A DNA stretch of 64,000 nucleotides from positions 1 to 64,000 of the forward strand of contig NJBI01000005.1 in the NCBI GenBank assembly GCA_005222975.1. The letters are read 5' to 3'. The position numbers were made by a program, and so were the translations under genes. Of this stretch, positions 8,151 to 17,031 are shown piece after piece; position 1 is the first letter of the stretch; each line of letters opens with the position of its first letter. The DNA comes from Promethearchaeota archaeon Loki_b31. GTDB taxonomy: Archaea > Asgardarchaeota > Lokiarchaeia > Sigyniarchaeales > SOKP01. Under the pieces are notes generated by a model. It was not told the origin of the DNA, made no database searches, and saw nothing but the letters and a program-made list of their open reading frames with translations.

Positions 8151-8669
8151 ATGAAAATTCTAATTACTTATTTTTCCAATACGGGAAACACAGAAAAAAT
8201 AGCTAAAAGTATGAAGGATGGCTTAATGGATTACGATGTAGACTTTACTCCCGCTAAAGATGTAGACCCTACAACATTGAGTTCATATGATATTGTGTTT
8301 TTAGGTTCAGGAGTTTATGCTAGTAGAATTGATAAATCAATCTTAGCTATGATAAAAAAAGCTGTTCCTGAACTCCCTGCAAAATATGTTTATTTTTGTA
8401 CGCATGCCAGTTTAAAATTATTTCAAGAACCATTTAAACGGATAACTGGTATCATTAAAGAGCATAATTGCGAAATTATTGGTGAATTTGATTGTGTGGG
8501 CGAGAATTTAGGCATACCTTTAGATACTCAGTTAGCTATGTTAGAAAGATTGCCAGAAGATCAAAGAGAGAAAGCGAAAAAAGATAGAGAGAAAATTAAA
8601 GGGCGCCCCAATGAAATGGATCTCGAAAACGCTAAGAATTTTGCTATTTCTTTAGTGAAAAATCTCTAA
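8151..8669 (+). CDS. Flavodoxin-like protein
   Basis: About 172 residues of flavodoxin fold. The FMN phosphate loop is SNTGNTEK near the N-terminus, the next loop reads GSGVYASRID and the third CTHAS. Such proteins carry electrons or act as NAD(P)H quinone-type reductases. The ATG at 8151 is chosen because GGTGG at 8141-8145 gives a properly spaced ribosome binding site; the in-frame GTG at 8142 lies inside that site. It is a single gene; a link to the iron-sulphur redox genes downstream is possible but not shown. Confidence 0.8.
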   Translation: MKILITYFSNTGNTEKIAKSMKDGLMDYDVDFTPAKDVDPTTLSSYDIVFLGSGVYASRIDKSILAMIKKAVPELPAKYVYFCTHASLKLFQEPFKRITGIIKEHNCEIIGEFDCVGENLGIPLDTQLAMLERLPEDQREKAKKDREKIKGRPNEMDLENAKNFAISLVKNL

Positions 8670-8835
8670 ATTCTTCTTTTTTTATTTATTTATAAAATCT
8701 CATCATAAAACAATGCAGATTTTGCATTAAAGTTTTTATTATTGTAAATAATCATAAAAATCAGTCTAAATTTTATTTAAATATTACCTAACAAATCTAA
8801 TCTTAACCTATTAAATTAAAAATAAAAATACGATT

Positions 8836-9942
8836 GTGAAAAAATTGAGAAATTATAAAATCGCTCTAATTGTTATATCTGCTCTTATTGTTGGTGGAGG
8901 TATTGGTTTTGTAGTTACCGGTTTTGCAACAGCCGGTAGTATCGATGCTTCATTTAGTTTCCAATATGAACCAAGCTCTCCCGATCCTATTGAAGATTTG
9001 AGTATTAATGCTGATATCGGAAAAATTATCGTTAAATATAATACTACTGCGACTCCTTATTTCGCAGAAATCGATGTTAATTTAAAAATTACGGGTTTAT
9101 TCATGTCTGGTAAAAATTACACGGATTTCTTTAAACCACATACTGAATGGTGGGCTGAATCATCTGGTATATTCAATCTTGGGGTTTTACCAGATGTTTG
9201 GTTTGATCCTTCCCACTGGTTTAAATCTTATGAAATTACAATAACAGTTACACTGAGAACCGATGTAATATTTGATATTGAAGCCACAATGGCTACTGGT
9301 GCGATAGAAATGTCAGTTCCAGATGATGTTATCTTAAATAACACTTCCCTTACTTCGAGTACAGGTTCAGTTAAATTAACCACATTAGGCAACAATGAAT
9401 TCCAAGGGAAAGTTGGACTTCAGACTAGTACGGGGAGCGTTGATCTTTTTGCCAAAAATACCAATTTTAATCATGGGTTTGAAGCATTTACATCAACGGG
9501 GTCACTTCTATTAAACTTTACAGATTGTCGCATGGGAGATGATTTAGCTGGAATTGTCTCAACTGGGAGCGTGACATTCAAAAGTTATAACATGGTTTAC
9601 GATAAAGATATAGATTTAAAACTTGAAACTTCAACGGGTAGTATCGATGCGGAGATTTATCAATATATAAATATGGGAGCTAATGTCACTGGTTCCATGA
9701 AATCATCAACAGGAAGTATAGAAGTGTTATACAGAGATAATTTAGCTAATACAGGCGTTAAATTTACAAGCTCGATCGGCACAGGATCTATCAATTATAT
9801 AGATCATGCTACTATGGAGATAACAGGAGTATTAGAAAATATTTATTCTTCATATAATTATGGAGCAGCGACATATAAATATACATTCGCATTATCAACA
9901 TCTACCGGTAACATCGATGTTAATGGTCGAAGTGCTCAGTAA
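8836..9942 (+). CDS. Secreted or membrane-anchored beta-solenoid protein (DUF4097-like STGS repeats)
   Basis: 368 residues. The N-terminus is a signal anchor (basic MKKLRNYK, then hydrophobic residues 9-33). The mature part contains about eight repeats built around S-T-G-S-[VIL] (for example SSTGSVKL, TSTGSVDLF, TSTGSIDAEI, SSTGSIEVLY) spaced 20-40 residues apart, as in DUF4097-type right-handed beta-solenoids. It is therefore probably an envelope protein exposed outside the cell. Start is GTG at 8836. Poly-T runs follow, and the next gene is convergent. Function is unknown; adhesion or surface sensing are the usual guesses for this fold. Confidence 0.7.
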   Translation: MKKLRNYKIALIVISALIVGGGIGFVVTGFATAGSIDASFSFQYEPSSPDPIEDLSINADIGKIIVKYNTTATPYFAEIDVNLKITGLFMSGKNYTDFFKPHTEWWAESSGIFNLGVLPDVWFDPSHWFKSYEITITVTLRTDVIFDIEATMATGAIEMSVPDDVILNNTSLTSSTGSVKLTTLGNNEFQGKVGLQTSTGSVDLFAKNTNFNHGFEAFTSTGSLLLNFTDCRMGDDLAGIVSTGSVTFKSYNMVYDKDIDLKLETSTGSIDAEIYQYINMGANVTGSMKSSTGSIEVLYRDNLANTGVKFTSSIGTGSINYIDHATMEITGVLENIYSSYNYGAATYKYTFALSTSTGNIDVNGRSAQ

Positions 9943-9966
9943 TAAAAAATCTGCTTAAAAATTATA

Positions 9967-9996
9967 TCTTTTTTTAATTATTTTTTTTTATTTTTT
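9967..9996 (+). terminator. Poly-T terminator of the beta-solenoid gene
   Basis: Three consecutive T-runs lie 25-54 bases after the stop codon at 9942, in the short gap between convergent genes. Archaeal transcription commonly ends at such U-tracts without a hairpin. Confidence 0.5.
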
Positions 9997-10039
9997 AAAA
10001 ATAGGTAGTTGTAAAACTGATTTTAACTAATTTTTATAA

Positions 10040-10056
10040 GAAAAAAAAAGAAAATA
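10040..10056 (-). terminator. Poly-T (minus strand) terminator of the EEP gene
   Basis: On the minus strand this is a nearly pure T-run beginning about 12 bases after the stop of the gene at 10068-10919. Together with 9967-9996 it forms facing terminators between convergent units. Confidence 0.45.
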
Positions 10057-10067
10057 AGAATTAGATT

Positions 10068-10919
10068 TTAGCTATAAGTTAAAACTGTAACGACTGGTAA
10101 ATGATCTGAACCAAATTCTTCAGGAATATTTATTCCAGGAATAAAATCTCTGACAACATAACTATTAATTACGCTACTATAACCTGTACCAAAAATATAA
10201 TCAATTGATTCTTCAGGGATATCATACAAGCCCACAAAACTAGGAAATGTATTACCTTTAGAAAAACCATCCATTGTATCGCTTAAAAAAGTTCGGATAG
10301 TCTGAATTTGCACTGTGTCGTTTTCTAAGTTGAAATCTCCCATTAAAATTTTGGGATTACCTGATGTGACCGCGTTAGTTTTTGAAAGTACAAAATCTAC
10401 CTGAGCGGTCATATCTTCGCTCCAATTAATTAACCCTAAATGAGTTACGAATATATCCAAATTTAACGAGGAACTAATTTCAACAACTCCATGAATTAAG
10501 ACTCGTTGAGAAGAAATACTGGGAATTAAATAACCTACTGTGGATTTAATTGGATATTTACTTAGTAGAGCGCATCCTCCTTGATGTTCGTTTTCTGATG
10601 GAAAATAGAAAAAATGCATACCTAACCTATTCGATAACCAAAGTGCCATATCAATTCCTTGAGTTGTAATCCTACCATTATCTACTTCTTGTAAACCAAG
10701 AATGTCGGGATCTTCTGTCAAAATATTTTGTGCTATTCGTTCTAAGTTAAGTTTATCGTCGTATCCTTGTCCAAAATGTATGTTATATGTCATTATTTTA
10801 AATTCTGTTTTTGAGGTTGGTGATTCTACCGGAAATTCACATATCCCATACATTAAGAAAGCGGTTATTAAAGGTGTGAAAAATAAAATTAATATTATTA
10901 TATTATACGATTTTTTCAT
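10068..10919 (-). CDS. Membrane-anchored endonuclease/exonuclease/phosphatase (EEP) protein, Cwh43 C-domain-like
   Basis: 283 residues: an N-terminal membrane anchor (residues 7-27), then an EEP (DNase I-like) domain facing outside. Motifs: MTYNIHFG (Asn), DILGLQEVD (catalytic Glu), CALLSKYPI, FVTHLG, ILMGDFNLE (Asp/Asn) and GSDHLPV (Asp-His). Within EEP proteins the series from LGLQEVD through GCALLSKYPI to VTHLG is close to the C-terminal domain of eukaryotic Cwh43/PGAP2IP, used in GPI-anchor lipid remodelling. Its start overlaps by 4 bases the end of a multi-pass membrane gene, matching the order of the fused eukaryotic protein. It is probably a phosphodiesterase acting on lipid or glycan head groups; the substrate is inferred only. 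Confidence 0.8.
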   Translation of the reverse strand: MKKSYNIIILILFFTPLITAFLMYGICEFPVESPTSKTEFKIMTYNIHFGQGYDDKLNLERIAQNILTEDPDILGLQEVDNGRITTQGIDMALWLSNRLGMHFFYFPSENEHQGGCALLSKYPIKSTVGYLIPSISSQRVLIHGVVEISSSLNLDIFVTHLGLINWSEDMTAQVDFVLSKTNAVTSGNPKILMGDFNLENDTVQIQTIRTFLSDTMDGFSKGNTFPSFVGLYDIPEESIDYIFGTGYSSVINSYVVRDFIPGINIPEEFGSDHLPVVTVLTYS

Positions 10920-11848
10920 CTTTTAGATCCCTCCTTTTTTGATTTAAGCATAATTGCCCCAAAACTTGAAATGGTGAATAAGATTCCTGCTATTAGCATA
11001 ACTATAGGACCTAAACCTTTGAATGCTTCTATTGTTCCTGCCCAGTCTGTTGTAAAGATATGAAGTACATCAAATATAACCATGAATGCAAATCCAATTG
11101 TAAATCCATTGGATATTGTTTTTACTTTTTCCCATTTAAAGCTAATTTTCATCATTCGAGAAATGAGTAGATAGAAGTTTAAATACATGATAATAAGAGA
11201 TATTGAGATAAAAATACTTGCAACATAGGTTAAATCTTTAGGAAAGAAGAAAAGCAATATCAGCGATAAGATCATAAATGCGTTTAAGATAATCGAGAGT
11301 TTAAGATCTAAAAGAGAATCTATTTTTATGAACAGTATCAAGCAAGTTGCCAACATTAAACAAATGATATTTAGGATGTTATTAAAGTAATAACTAGTTG
11401 CGGTATATTGAGCGATAACATTTGGGTATAAGAAAAGGCTAAACTGTAAAAAGAAAAACATTCCAACTCCAACGAAGATCAACGAATTCAATGTTTTATA
11501 CTCGATTTCTGCAGGTTTTTCTGGTTTAATCTCACTAGAAAAGCGGGGAAAATATTTATAGCTCAAATATATACATAATCCGCTTAAAGGAATTTGAAAA
11601 ATCAACCAGAAATATTGCGTTAAATTCCAATCTAAGATTAAGCCAGGAGTTAAGAGATATATATCGAGAGATAAGCCTAATGTCCGAATAAAATAATCTA
11701 TAAGAAACGCAATTAGGATTGTTAAGGTTATGAAAATTATTTTATGATTCGACTTAATCTCATCGTTTTCTCTTAACCATAATGTACTGAAGGTGCTTAT
11801 GTAAAAACCGTAGAAAGTGATAATCAAACCAGCACAAATAGTTTCCAA
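10916..11848 (-). CDS. Multi-pass membrane protein, C-terminal part of an interrupted gene
   Basis: 310 residues with about nine transmembrane helices and a Lys-rich cytosolic end. The only start available is a TTG at 11848. Reading upstream in the same frame gives ten more codons and then TGA at 11879-11881, which is the stop of the 106-residue piece at 11879-12199. The two pieces are one continuous frame of about 417 codons with a single internal stop in a membrane helix. The end overlaps the start of the EEP gene by 4 bases. Membrane module plus EEP domain is the architecture of eukaryotic Cwh43/PGAP2IP, so this may be its transmembrane half. Whether the TGA is a mutation or a sequence error cannot be decided here. 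Confidence 0.6.
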   Translation of the reverse strand: METICAGLIITFYGFYISTFSTLWLRENDEIKSNHKIIFITLTILIAFLIDYFIRTLGLSLDIYLLTPGLILDWNLTQYFWLIFQIPLSGLCIYLSYKYFPRFSSEIKPEKPAEIEYKTLNSLIFVGVGMFFFLQFSLFLYPNVIAQYTATSYYFNNILNIICLMLATCLILFIKIDSLLDLKLSIILNAFMILSLILLFFFPKDLTYVASIFISISLIIMYLNFYLLISRMMKISFKWEKVKTISNGFTIGFAFMVIFDVLHIFTTDWAGTIEAFKGLGPIVMLIAGILFTISSFGAIMLKSKKEGSKR

Positions 11849-11878
11849 TTTAGACGGTAATTGAAAAGCTAATAATAA

Positions 11879-12199
11879 TCAAAATATTACTATAGCAAGT
11901 ATTGAAAATTTCATCAATTTATTTAACCCAACTTTTTTGCAGATCGTATTGGTCAACCCTGGTATAAAGAAAAATATTAGAGCTAAAAGAATCATCCCAT
12001 TTACAAGAATGTCTTCTCCGAATACGACATGAGTTATTGAGACATACACACCTGGTATAAAAGCTCGCAAAGCCTGTATAAAGAATAGGTTAACATAAAT
12101 AGTTACAAAAACAAGCCCAATAAAATTTTTAGTGCCTAATTTTTCTTCTATCTCTGTCAACGAGAAATCGGATTTTAATTTAATTGCCATTTTATTCAC
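11879..12199 (-). CDS. Multi-pass membrane protein, N-terminal part of an interrupted gene
   Basis: 106 residues with a short cytosolic N-terminus (MNKMAIKLKSDFSLTE) and about three membrane helices, ending at an in-frame TGA within a hydrophobic helix (SILAIVIF, stop, LLLAF). The frame continues without shift into the 310-residue piece at 10916-11848. It begins the probable three-piece operon ending with the EEP protein. On its own it would be a truncated protein. Confidence 0.55.
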   Translation of the reverse strand: MNKMAIKLKSDFSLTEIEEKLGTKNFIGLVFVTIYVNLFFIQALRAFIPGVYVSITHVVFGEDILVNGMILLALIFFFIPGLTNTICKKVGLNKLMKFSILAIVIF

Positions 12200-12287
12200 A
12201 TTTTTTTATTAAATTGAGATATTTTTAATATAAAGTTAATTGAATTATAATATTATAATGATTTTATTTTTAATTTAAATCTTACAT

Positions 12288-13109
12288 TTAAATTTTATAG
12301 ATTTCAGGACGTCGGTCTTTAAGAGTAGTAGCAGCTCCACGTTTTCTTTTTTTGTGTAGAACCTTAAGATCTAATTCACCAGTTATTACCATTTCTTCAT
12401 TTGTTTTAGCTTCAGCAATTACTCCATTAGAATTCCAAGGAGTTTCGCATGGACTTAAAATTGACGATCTTCCCCATCCTTCCATTCCTTTATGCGGAGA
12501 TTCTCCTACCAAACACGAATGGAGGACGTAAATCTGATTTTCTATGGCTCGTGCTTGGCAACAATGCCTTACGCGCCAGAATCCAGCTTCGCCTATGGTA
12601 TATGAGGGGCAAAAAATAACATCAGCCCCTTTTAAAGTTAATGTTCGAGCTACTTCTGGAAACTCCATCTCGTAACAGATAGCCAAACCAATGTTCGCTT
12701 TTTCGGTTTCGAAAACTTCTAAAGTGTTTCCAGGAGTCACCCCCATACTTGCTTCTAATGGAAAAAGATGCGTTTTTCGATGTATCAATAATTTTCCATC
12801 GGGGCAAAATATATGCCCTATATTATACTCCTTTCCGTTTTCAATTGTTAAGTGCGAACCCCCTACAATATATTGCCCTTTGTCTTTAGATAAGCGAGCG
12901 AAAAGGGTTCTGTATTTCTCAGTGAATTCAGGTATTTTATTCAAATTGTTGTTTGGAATTAGATATTGAAGTTCTAAAGTAATAGTCTCGGGAAACACGA
13001 CAAAATCCGAATCCTCGGCTTGGTTTAATAAATTTTCCACATTATTAGCGAATTCTTCAAAACTTTCAATTTGTTTATACGCAAATTGAACACACGCTAC
13101 TTTAATCAT
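12288..13109 (-). CDS. Carbon-nitrogen hydrolase (nitrilase superfamily)
   Basis: 273 residues with the Glu-Lys-Cys triad in standard context: FPE (E41), HRKTHLF (K112) and AICYEMEFPE (C145). The length is typical of omega-amidase or N-carbamoyl-type branches, which hydrolyse a non-peptide C-N bond of a small amide. Substrate cannot be told from sequence. It lies 58 bases downstream of the radical SAM gene on the same strand and is probably cotranscribed with it. Confidence 0.85.
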   Translation of the reverse strand: MIKVACVQFAYKQIESFEEFANNVENLLNQAEDSDFVVFPETITLELQYLIPNNNLNKIPEFTEKYRTLFARLSKDKGQYIVGGSHLTIENGKEYNIGHIFCPDGKLLIHRKTHLFPLEASMGVTPGNTLEVFETEKANIGLAICYEMEFPEVARTLTLKGADVIFCPSYTIGEAGFWRVRHCCQARAIENQIYVLHSCLVGESPHKGMEGWGRSSILSPCETPWNSNGVIAEAKTNEEMVITGELDLKVLHKKRKRGAATTLKDRRPEIYKI

Positions 13110-13167
13110 TTTTCTCTTTCTTTTTAATTAAAAGATTAAATCTTTTTTAGATAATATATTACAATCT

Positions 13168-14217
13168 TTACATTTTAAATGGTAGCTTAGTTTTAGGAGG
13201 AATAGTTTCTATATATTTGCTCCTGAATTCTTCGTTTAACATCGGGCATTCTTTTTTTGCCCAAGTTTCGCACATCATTGGATGGCCCCACATTCTTTCT
13301 AAAATTGTTTTCAGAGGTTCTTCCCTAATATTTCCGAAAGTAAGTGGCATAAAGCAACAAGGCTGGACATCTCCATAAGGCGAAATATAAAAATACACGT
13401 TATCTGCTATTCCCCTGCATTGACTTGAACTTTGAGTTTGAAAATAAAAATCTCTACATACAAATGGAAATTTCGCAATTTTTCTAACTTTTCTCTCTTC
13501 TTGAGCCGTCAATTTTACCTCAGGATTATATAACCATCTACCCGCTGGTGTAGGTAATAAATATCTTACTCCATTTGCACCTAACTCTCTTGCTAATTTG
13601 ATTACATCTTCAAATTCACCGTTAGCTAGATTTTCTTTGGTTACATAAGTAGAAAGTGCACATTTTAGTCTCACTTCAAGAGCATTTTTTATACCCTGAA
13701 CGGCTTTATTATATACTCCTTTCATTCCGCGCAATTGGTCGTGTTTTTCTGGAATTGGACTATCGATGCTAACATAAAGCATTTCTAAACCGCTATCCTT
13801 TAATTGTCTTGCAAAATCTTTCGTGATTTTTAATCCATTTGTATCACAAAATACATACACAGCTCTTTCTGAAGCGTACTTTATTAATTCCATTATATCT
13901 GCTCTCATGGTTGGTTCACCTCCAAAGAAGTTGACCACAAAAGCTTTAGCAGATTGATCTAATATGTCCTTAATTTCATCAGTCGAAAGTTCTCGACGTG
14001 GTTCATTTTTGTAATTACCCACGCAACAATGTGGACATTTAAGCTGACAGTTATACGTTATACCAAACATAAGATAGAAGACATCTGCTCTTCCTTTAAT
14101 TCCCCCCCTTTTTTCATTAAACCATTTTGTCATACTCTCTTGATCATAAGTTAATGGAATCTTATGTTCTTCCCATAGGTTTTCGTCTTCCGAAAATCTT
14201 TCATCTTCTAATTCCAT
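13168..14217 (-). CDS. Radical SAM/SPASM-domain protein
   Basis: 349 residues. The radical SAM cluster motif is CQLKCPHC (C-x3-C-x2-C) in the first quarter, followed by the GGEPT motif that contacts S-adenosylmethionine. The C-terminus has a cysteine-rich SPASM-like segment (CRGIAD, CCFMPLTFGN, CETWAKKECP) that would bind auxiliary Fe-S clusters. Family members modify peptides or cofactors, for example in heme- or PQQ-type maturation. No small precursor peptide was seen next to it. The following gene is a nitrilase. The specific reaction is unknown. Confidence 0.85.
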   Translation of the reverse strand: MELEDERFSEDENLWEEHKIPLTYDQESMTKWFNEKRGGIKGRADVFYLMFGITYNCQLKCPHCCVGNYKNEPRRELSTDEIKDILDQSAKAFVVNFFGGEPTMRADIMELIKYASERAVYVFCDTNGLKITKDFARQLKDSGLEMLYVSIDSPIPEKHDQLRGMKGVYNKAVQGIKNALEVRLKCALSTYVTKENLANGEFEDVIKLARELGANGVRYLLPTPAGRWLYNPEVKLTAQEERKVRKIAKFPFVCRDFYFQTQSSSQCRGIADNVYFYISPYGDVQPCCFMPLTFGNIREEPLKTILERMWGHPMMCETWAKKECPMLNEEFRSKYIETIPPKTKLPFKM

Positions 14218-14352
14218 ATTTTACACCCTTATACGATATCTCTCTTCAAAATCAATTATTACTATTAATTTGCTAAATTAGTTTATAAAGATTTTTACTA
14301 AAAAGTAATTTTAGAATAAAAAATTAAGGAAAATTGATAATTCCATTTATTT

Positions 14353-15531
14353 TTACTTCTCAATTTCAATATCCAATTGATCTATGATTTCCATTAGGTC
14401 AAGCACTTCAAAATCGAAGTTATAATTTTCGTTAGCGTCGCTTAAATTCGTCCTACAAAAAGGACATACTGACGATATTACCGTTGCTTCGGTCTCCTTC
14501 GCTTCATCAAGGCGTTCTTTTGATATTTCTACAGACCATTCCGGATATCCAATTTTTACGCCTCCTCCTGCTCCACAGCACCAAGCAAAATTCCTATTTC
14601 TTTTCATTTCTACTAATTTTAACCCCGGGATTTGCTTGTAAATTGCTCTAGGAAGTTCATAAACACCCATATGCCTTCCAAGATGGCATGGGTCGTGATA
14701 AGTCACTGTTTTATTATACTCCGATTTAAACTTTAATTTATCATCGTCTAACAGTTGTTTTACTAATTCTAAAGTGTGGAACACTTCAAAATCGTATTCT
14801 TCGCCAAATTTTTCGAAATCTTTCTTAAATGTTCTATAACAACCCGCACATGAGGTAATAACTTTAGTAGCCCCAGTATTTTTAATTTGAGCGATATTAT
14901 AGCTCATATAATCTTTAACAATGCTAAGTTGACCAGTTCGAATCATAGGGCTCGTACAACAATGTTCATCTATTAAAGTGAAATTAATACCGCTTTTTTT
15001 TAGGAATCTTAAAGTTGAGTCCCTTAAACTTTGTTGGCGATAATTAGAAGTACATCCAATATAATAAACACAATCTGCTTTATCTGGTAAGTCAAATTGT
15101 TTTTTCAACTCTTCATTATCAGAGTTAGACTCTCCATAAGGATTACAATTCTCTTCGCAACGAGAAACCAGAAACTCTTGGTTTTTAGCAGGCCCAATAT
15201 GTTTTACAGCTAATTCTCTTAGAGCCTCTATTATATCTACGATATAATCGGCGTAAGGCGCTTGACAAGCGTCCATACAAGCTCCACAAGTTGGACAAGC
15301 AAAAATAGCGTCTTTTAAATCCTCAGACCATTCCAATTCGCCAGTTACGACACCCCTTATTATTCTTATTTTCCCAGATGCCCAATATGATTCGAATAAA
15401 AACTTTTCTCCTGAAGGACACGAAGGTTCGAAACCCTTATAAGAATATTTACAAGTAGAACAACGGATACAATTATCAAATGCTAATTCCAAAACATCTT
15501 TTCCCATGAGACTTTTATCAATCTCTACCAC
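14353..15531 (-). CDS. Fe-S oxidoreductase with two CCG domains (HdrD/GlpC-like), copy A
   Basis: 392 residues. The N-terminus holds two [4Fe-4S] motifs, CIRCSTCKYSYKGFEPSCP and CPTCGACMDACQ, with unusual spacing in the first. Two cysteine-rich CCG domains follow: EHCCTSP with SCAGC, and WCCGAGGG with CPFC. Partners of this type pass electrons from a flavoprotein dehydrogenase to a quinone, ferredoxin or heterodisulfide-like acceptor. The first CCG core reads CCT instead of CCG, unlike copy B. The start at 15531 directly abuts the end of the FAD gene at 15532, so the two are an operon and probably one complex. Confidence 0.85.
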   Translation of the reverse strand: MVEIDKSLMGKDVLELAFDNCIRCSTCKYSYKGFEPSCPSGEKFLFESYWASGKIRIIRGVVTGELEWSEDLKDAIFACPTCGACMDACQAPYADYIVDIIEALRELAVKHIGPAKNQEFLVSRCEENCNPYGESNSDNEELKKQFDLPDKADCVYYIGCTSNYRQQSLRDSTLRFLKKSGINFTLIDEHCCTSPMIRTGQLSIVKDYMSYNIAQIKNTGATKVITSCAGCYRTFKKDFEKFGEEYDFEVFHTLELVKQLLDDDKLKFKSEYNKTVTYHDPCHLGRHMGVYELPRAIYKQIPGLKLVEMKRNRNFAWCCGAGGGVKIGYPEWSVEISKERLDEAKETEATVISSVCPFCRTNLSDANENYNFDFEVLDLMEIIDQLDIEIEK

Positions 15532-17013
15532 TTATGTATTCCACCTTCCTGGGTTAAATATGTTGTTTGGGTCCATACATTTCTTTATTTTTTCAAAGAG
15601 GTTAATCCATCCTGGGTTAATCTTCTTGCGCATTTTTTCCGTCATCCAAGCAGGGGTTTTATAAGGAATACATCCTAAATCAATGGACACATCCGTGATT
15701 TCTTCTAACAACTTGTGGTATCTTTCTTCTTCGCCTTCTTTAAACTTGTTATAACGCATAATAGGACGAAATATCGCGTAATGACTTGATTTCATCATCT
15801 TCATGTAAATAAATGGAGTGATATTGTGTTTATAAAATAATTTATACACCTTTTCGATTAGTTCTTCGAGCTTGTGACTTGGAGCATACGAACCAAACCA
15901 AGTTAAACCTGAATACTCTACTAATGAAAGTACTACGGAGGGTAAATCGAGGTAACACCTAAGCCTTAAGTTAAATAATTTGATGTACTCGTCAGCATTA
16001 ACTAAAATTACTTTTTTCCCTTGTTTATTTAAATTCTCGATTACATTGGATAAAATTTCCATTCTAGCATTGAATTGATTTTTTGTTTTTGCCGAGATTG
16101 AAAACATCACTGCAAAGTATGGTTCACCCGGAAATTTTTTAGGTTCAGGAATTTCTATAGCCATCTTTACTACTTCGATGTTAACTGCTGAAATATCGTC
16201 GATGACATCCATTCTCCCGACTTCCCTCATTACTGAAGCTACATCTGTAAGTTCAAAAGCTATTGCGATATAGTTTTGTTTGATGGATGGATTAGGCCAT
16301 AGTTGAACGGCACATTTGGTTACTAAACCCGTCATACCTTGCCAGTTTATAAAGATTCCCATTAAATCAGGCATAGGGTATCTACACCACCAACTATCGG
16401 GGCATGCTTCTTCCTTTCCATAAAAACACGAGCCAATCCTAGCGATTTCGCCGTCAGCAGTAATTACCTCTAATCCGTTAATTGAATCGCCCATGGACCC
16501 AATTTTACACGAGAGATTATTCATACCACTCAATATCACATTTCCAACAACCCCTGCGTATGGAGGAGCAAAAGGATAACTATATCTTAGGTGAGGGTAA
16601 TTTTCGTCTAAGTGTTTTTTCAATTGACCAAAGGTAACTCCGGGTTCTAAGAGAGCATACATCATATTGTCATCAACATGCAAAATTTTATTCATCTTTT
16701 TACCAAAATCAACGAGAATTCCACCGTTTTCCGGAATTGTTAAACCTCCTACGTTATTTCCTGATATGTAAGGAACAATTGGAATTAAATTGTAATTACA
16801 AAACTTAACTAATTCGATTAATTGCGATGTATTTTCAGGAATAACTATGAAATCAGGCATATGAGGCTTACATTCGGTCATATCGTACGAATAGGGGTAT
16901 AAATCTCCAGACTTATTGGTTACATATTTTTCTCCAAATATTTCGACTAACTTTTTAAACACATCCTCTTTGCTTATCTTCTCATACACATTTCTTTCTT
17001 TTGTTTCGGTCAT
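15532..17013 (-). CDS. FAD-binding oxidoreductase (GlcD/VAO family), copy A
   Basis: 493 residues with an FAD-binding (PCMH) N-terminal half: VIPENTSQLIELVKFC, then PYISGNNVGGLTIP as the pyrophosphate loop, and GNVILSGMNNLS. The C-terminal cap ends in the family signature DPNNIFNPGRW. Such enzymes oxidise alpha-hydroxy acids, alkylated phenols or related alcohols. It is translated between an SCP2-like gene and the CCG protein, and divergently mirrors the pair at 17651-20372. The substrate is unknown; the SCP2-like neighbour hints at a hydrophobic substrate. Confidence 0.85.
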   Translation of the reverse strand: MTETKERNVYEKISKEDVFKKLVEIFGEKYVTNKSGDLYPYSYDMTECKPHMPDFIVIPENTSQLIELVKFCNYNLIPIVPYISGNNVGGLTIPENGGILVDFGKKMNKILHVDDNMMYALLEPGVTFGQLKKHLDENYPHLRYSYPFAPPYAGVVGNVILSGMNNLSCKIGSMGDSINGLEVITADGEIARIGSCFYGKEEACPDSWWCRYPMPDLMGIFINWQGMTGLVTKCAVQLWPNPSIKQNYIAIAFELTDVASVMREVGRMDVIDDISAVNIEVVKMAIEIPEPKKFPGEPYFAVMFSISAKTKNQFNARMEILSNVIENLNKQGKKVILVNADEYIKLFNLRLRCYLDLPSVVLSLVEYSGLTWFGSYAPSHKLEELIEKVYKLFYKHNITPFIYMKMMKSSHYAIFRPIMRYNKFKEGEEERYHKLLEEITDVSIDLGCIPYKTPAWMTEKMRKKINPGWINLFEKIKKCMDPNNIFNPGRWNT

Positions 17014-17031
17014 GTATTTGTTTTCACCTCA

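Noticed and set aside
11879-11881. TGA as a selenocysteine codon
   Set aside because: It lies in a hydrophobic helix of a membrane protein with no redox motif, no SECIS-like hairpin was recognised, and FwdB uses ordinary Cys where a selenocysteine form might be expected.
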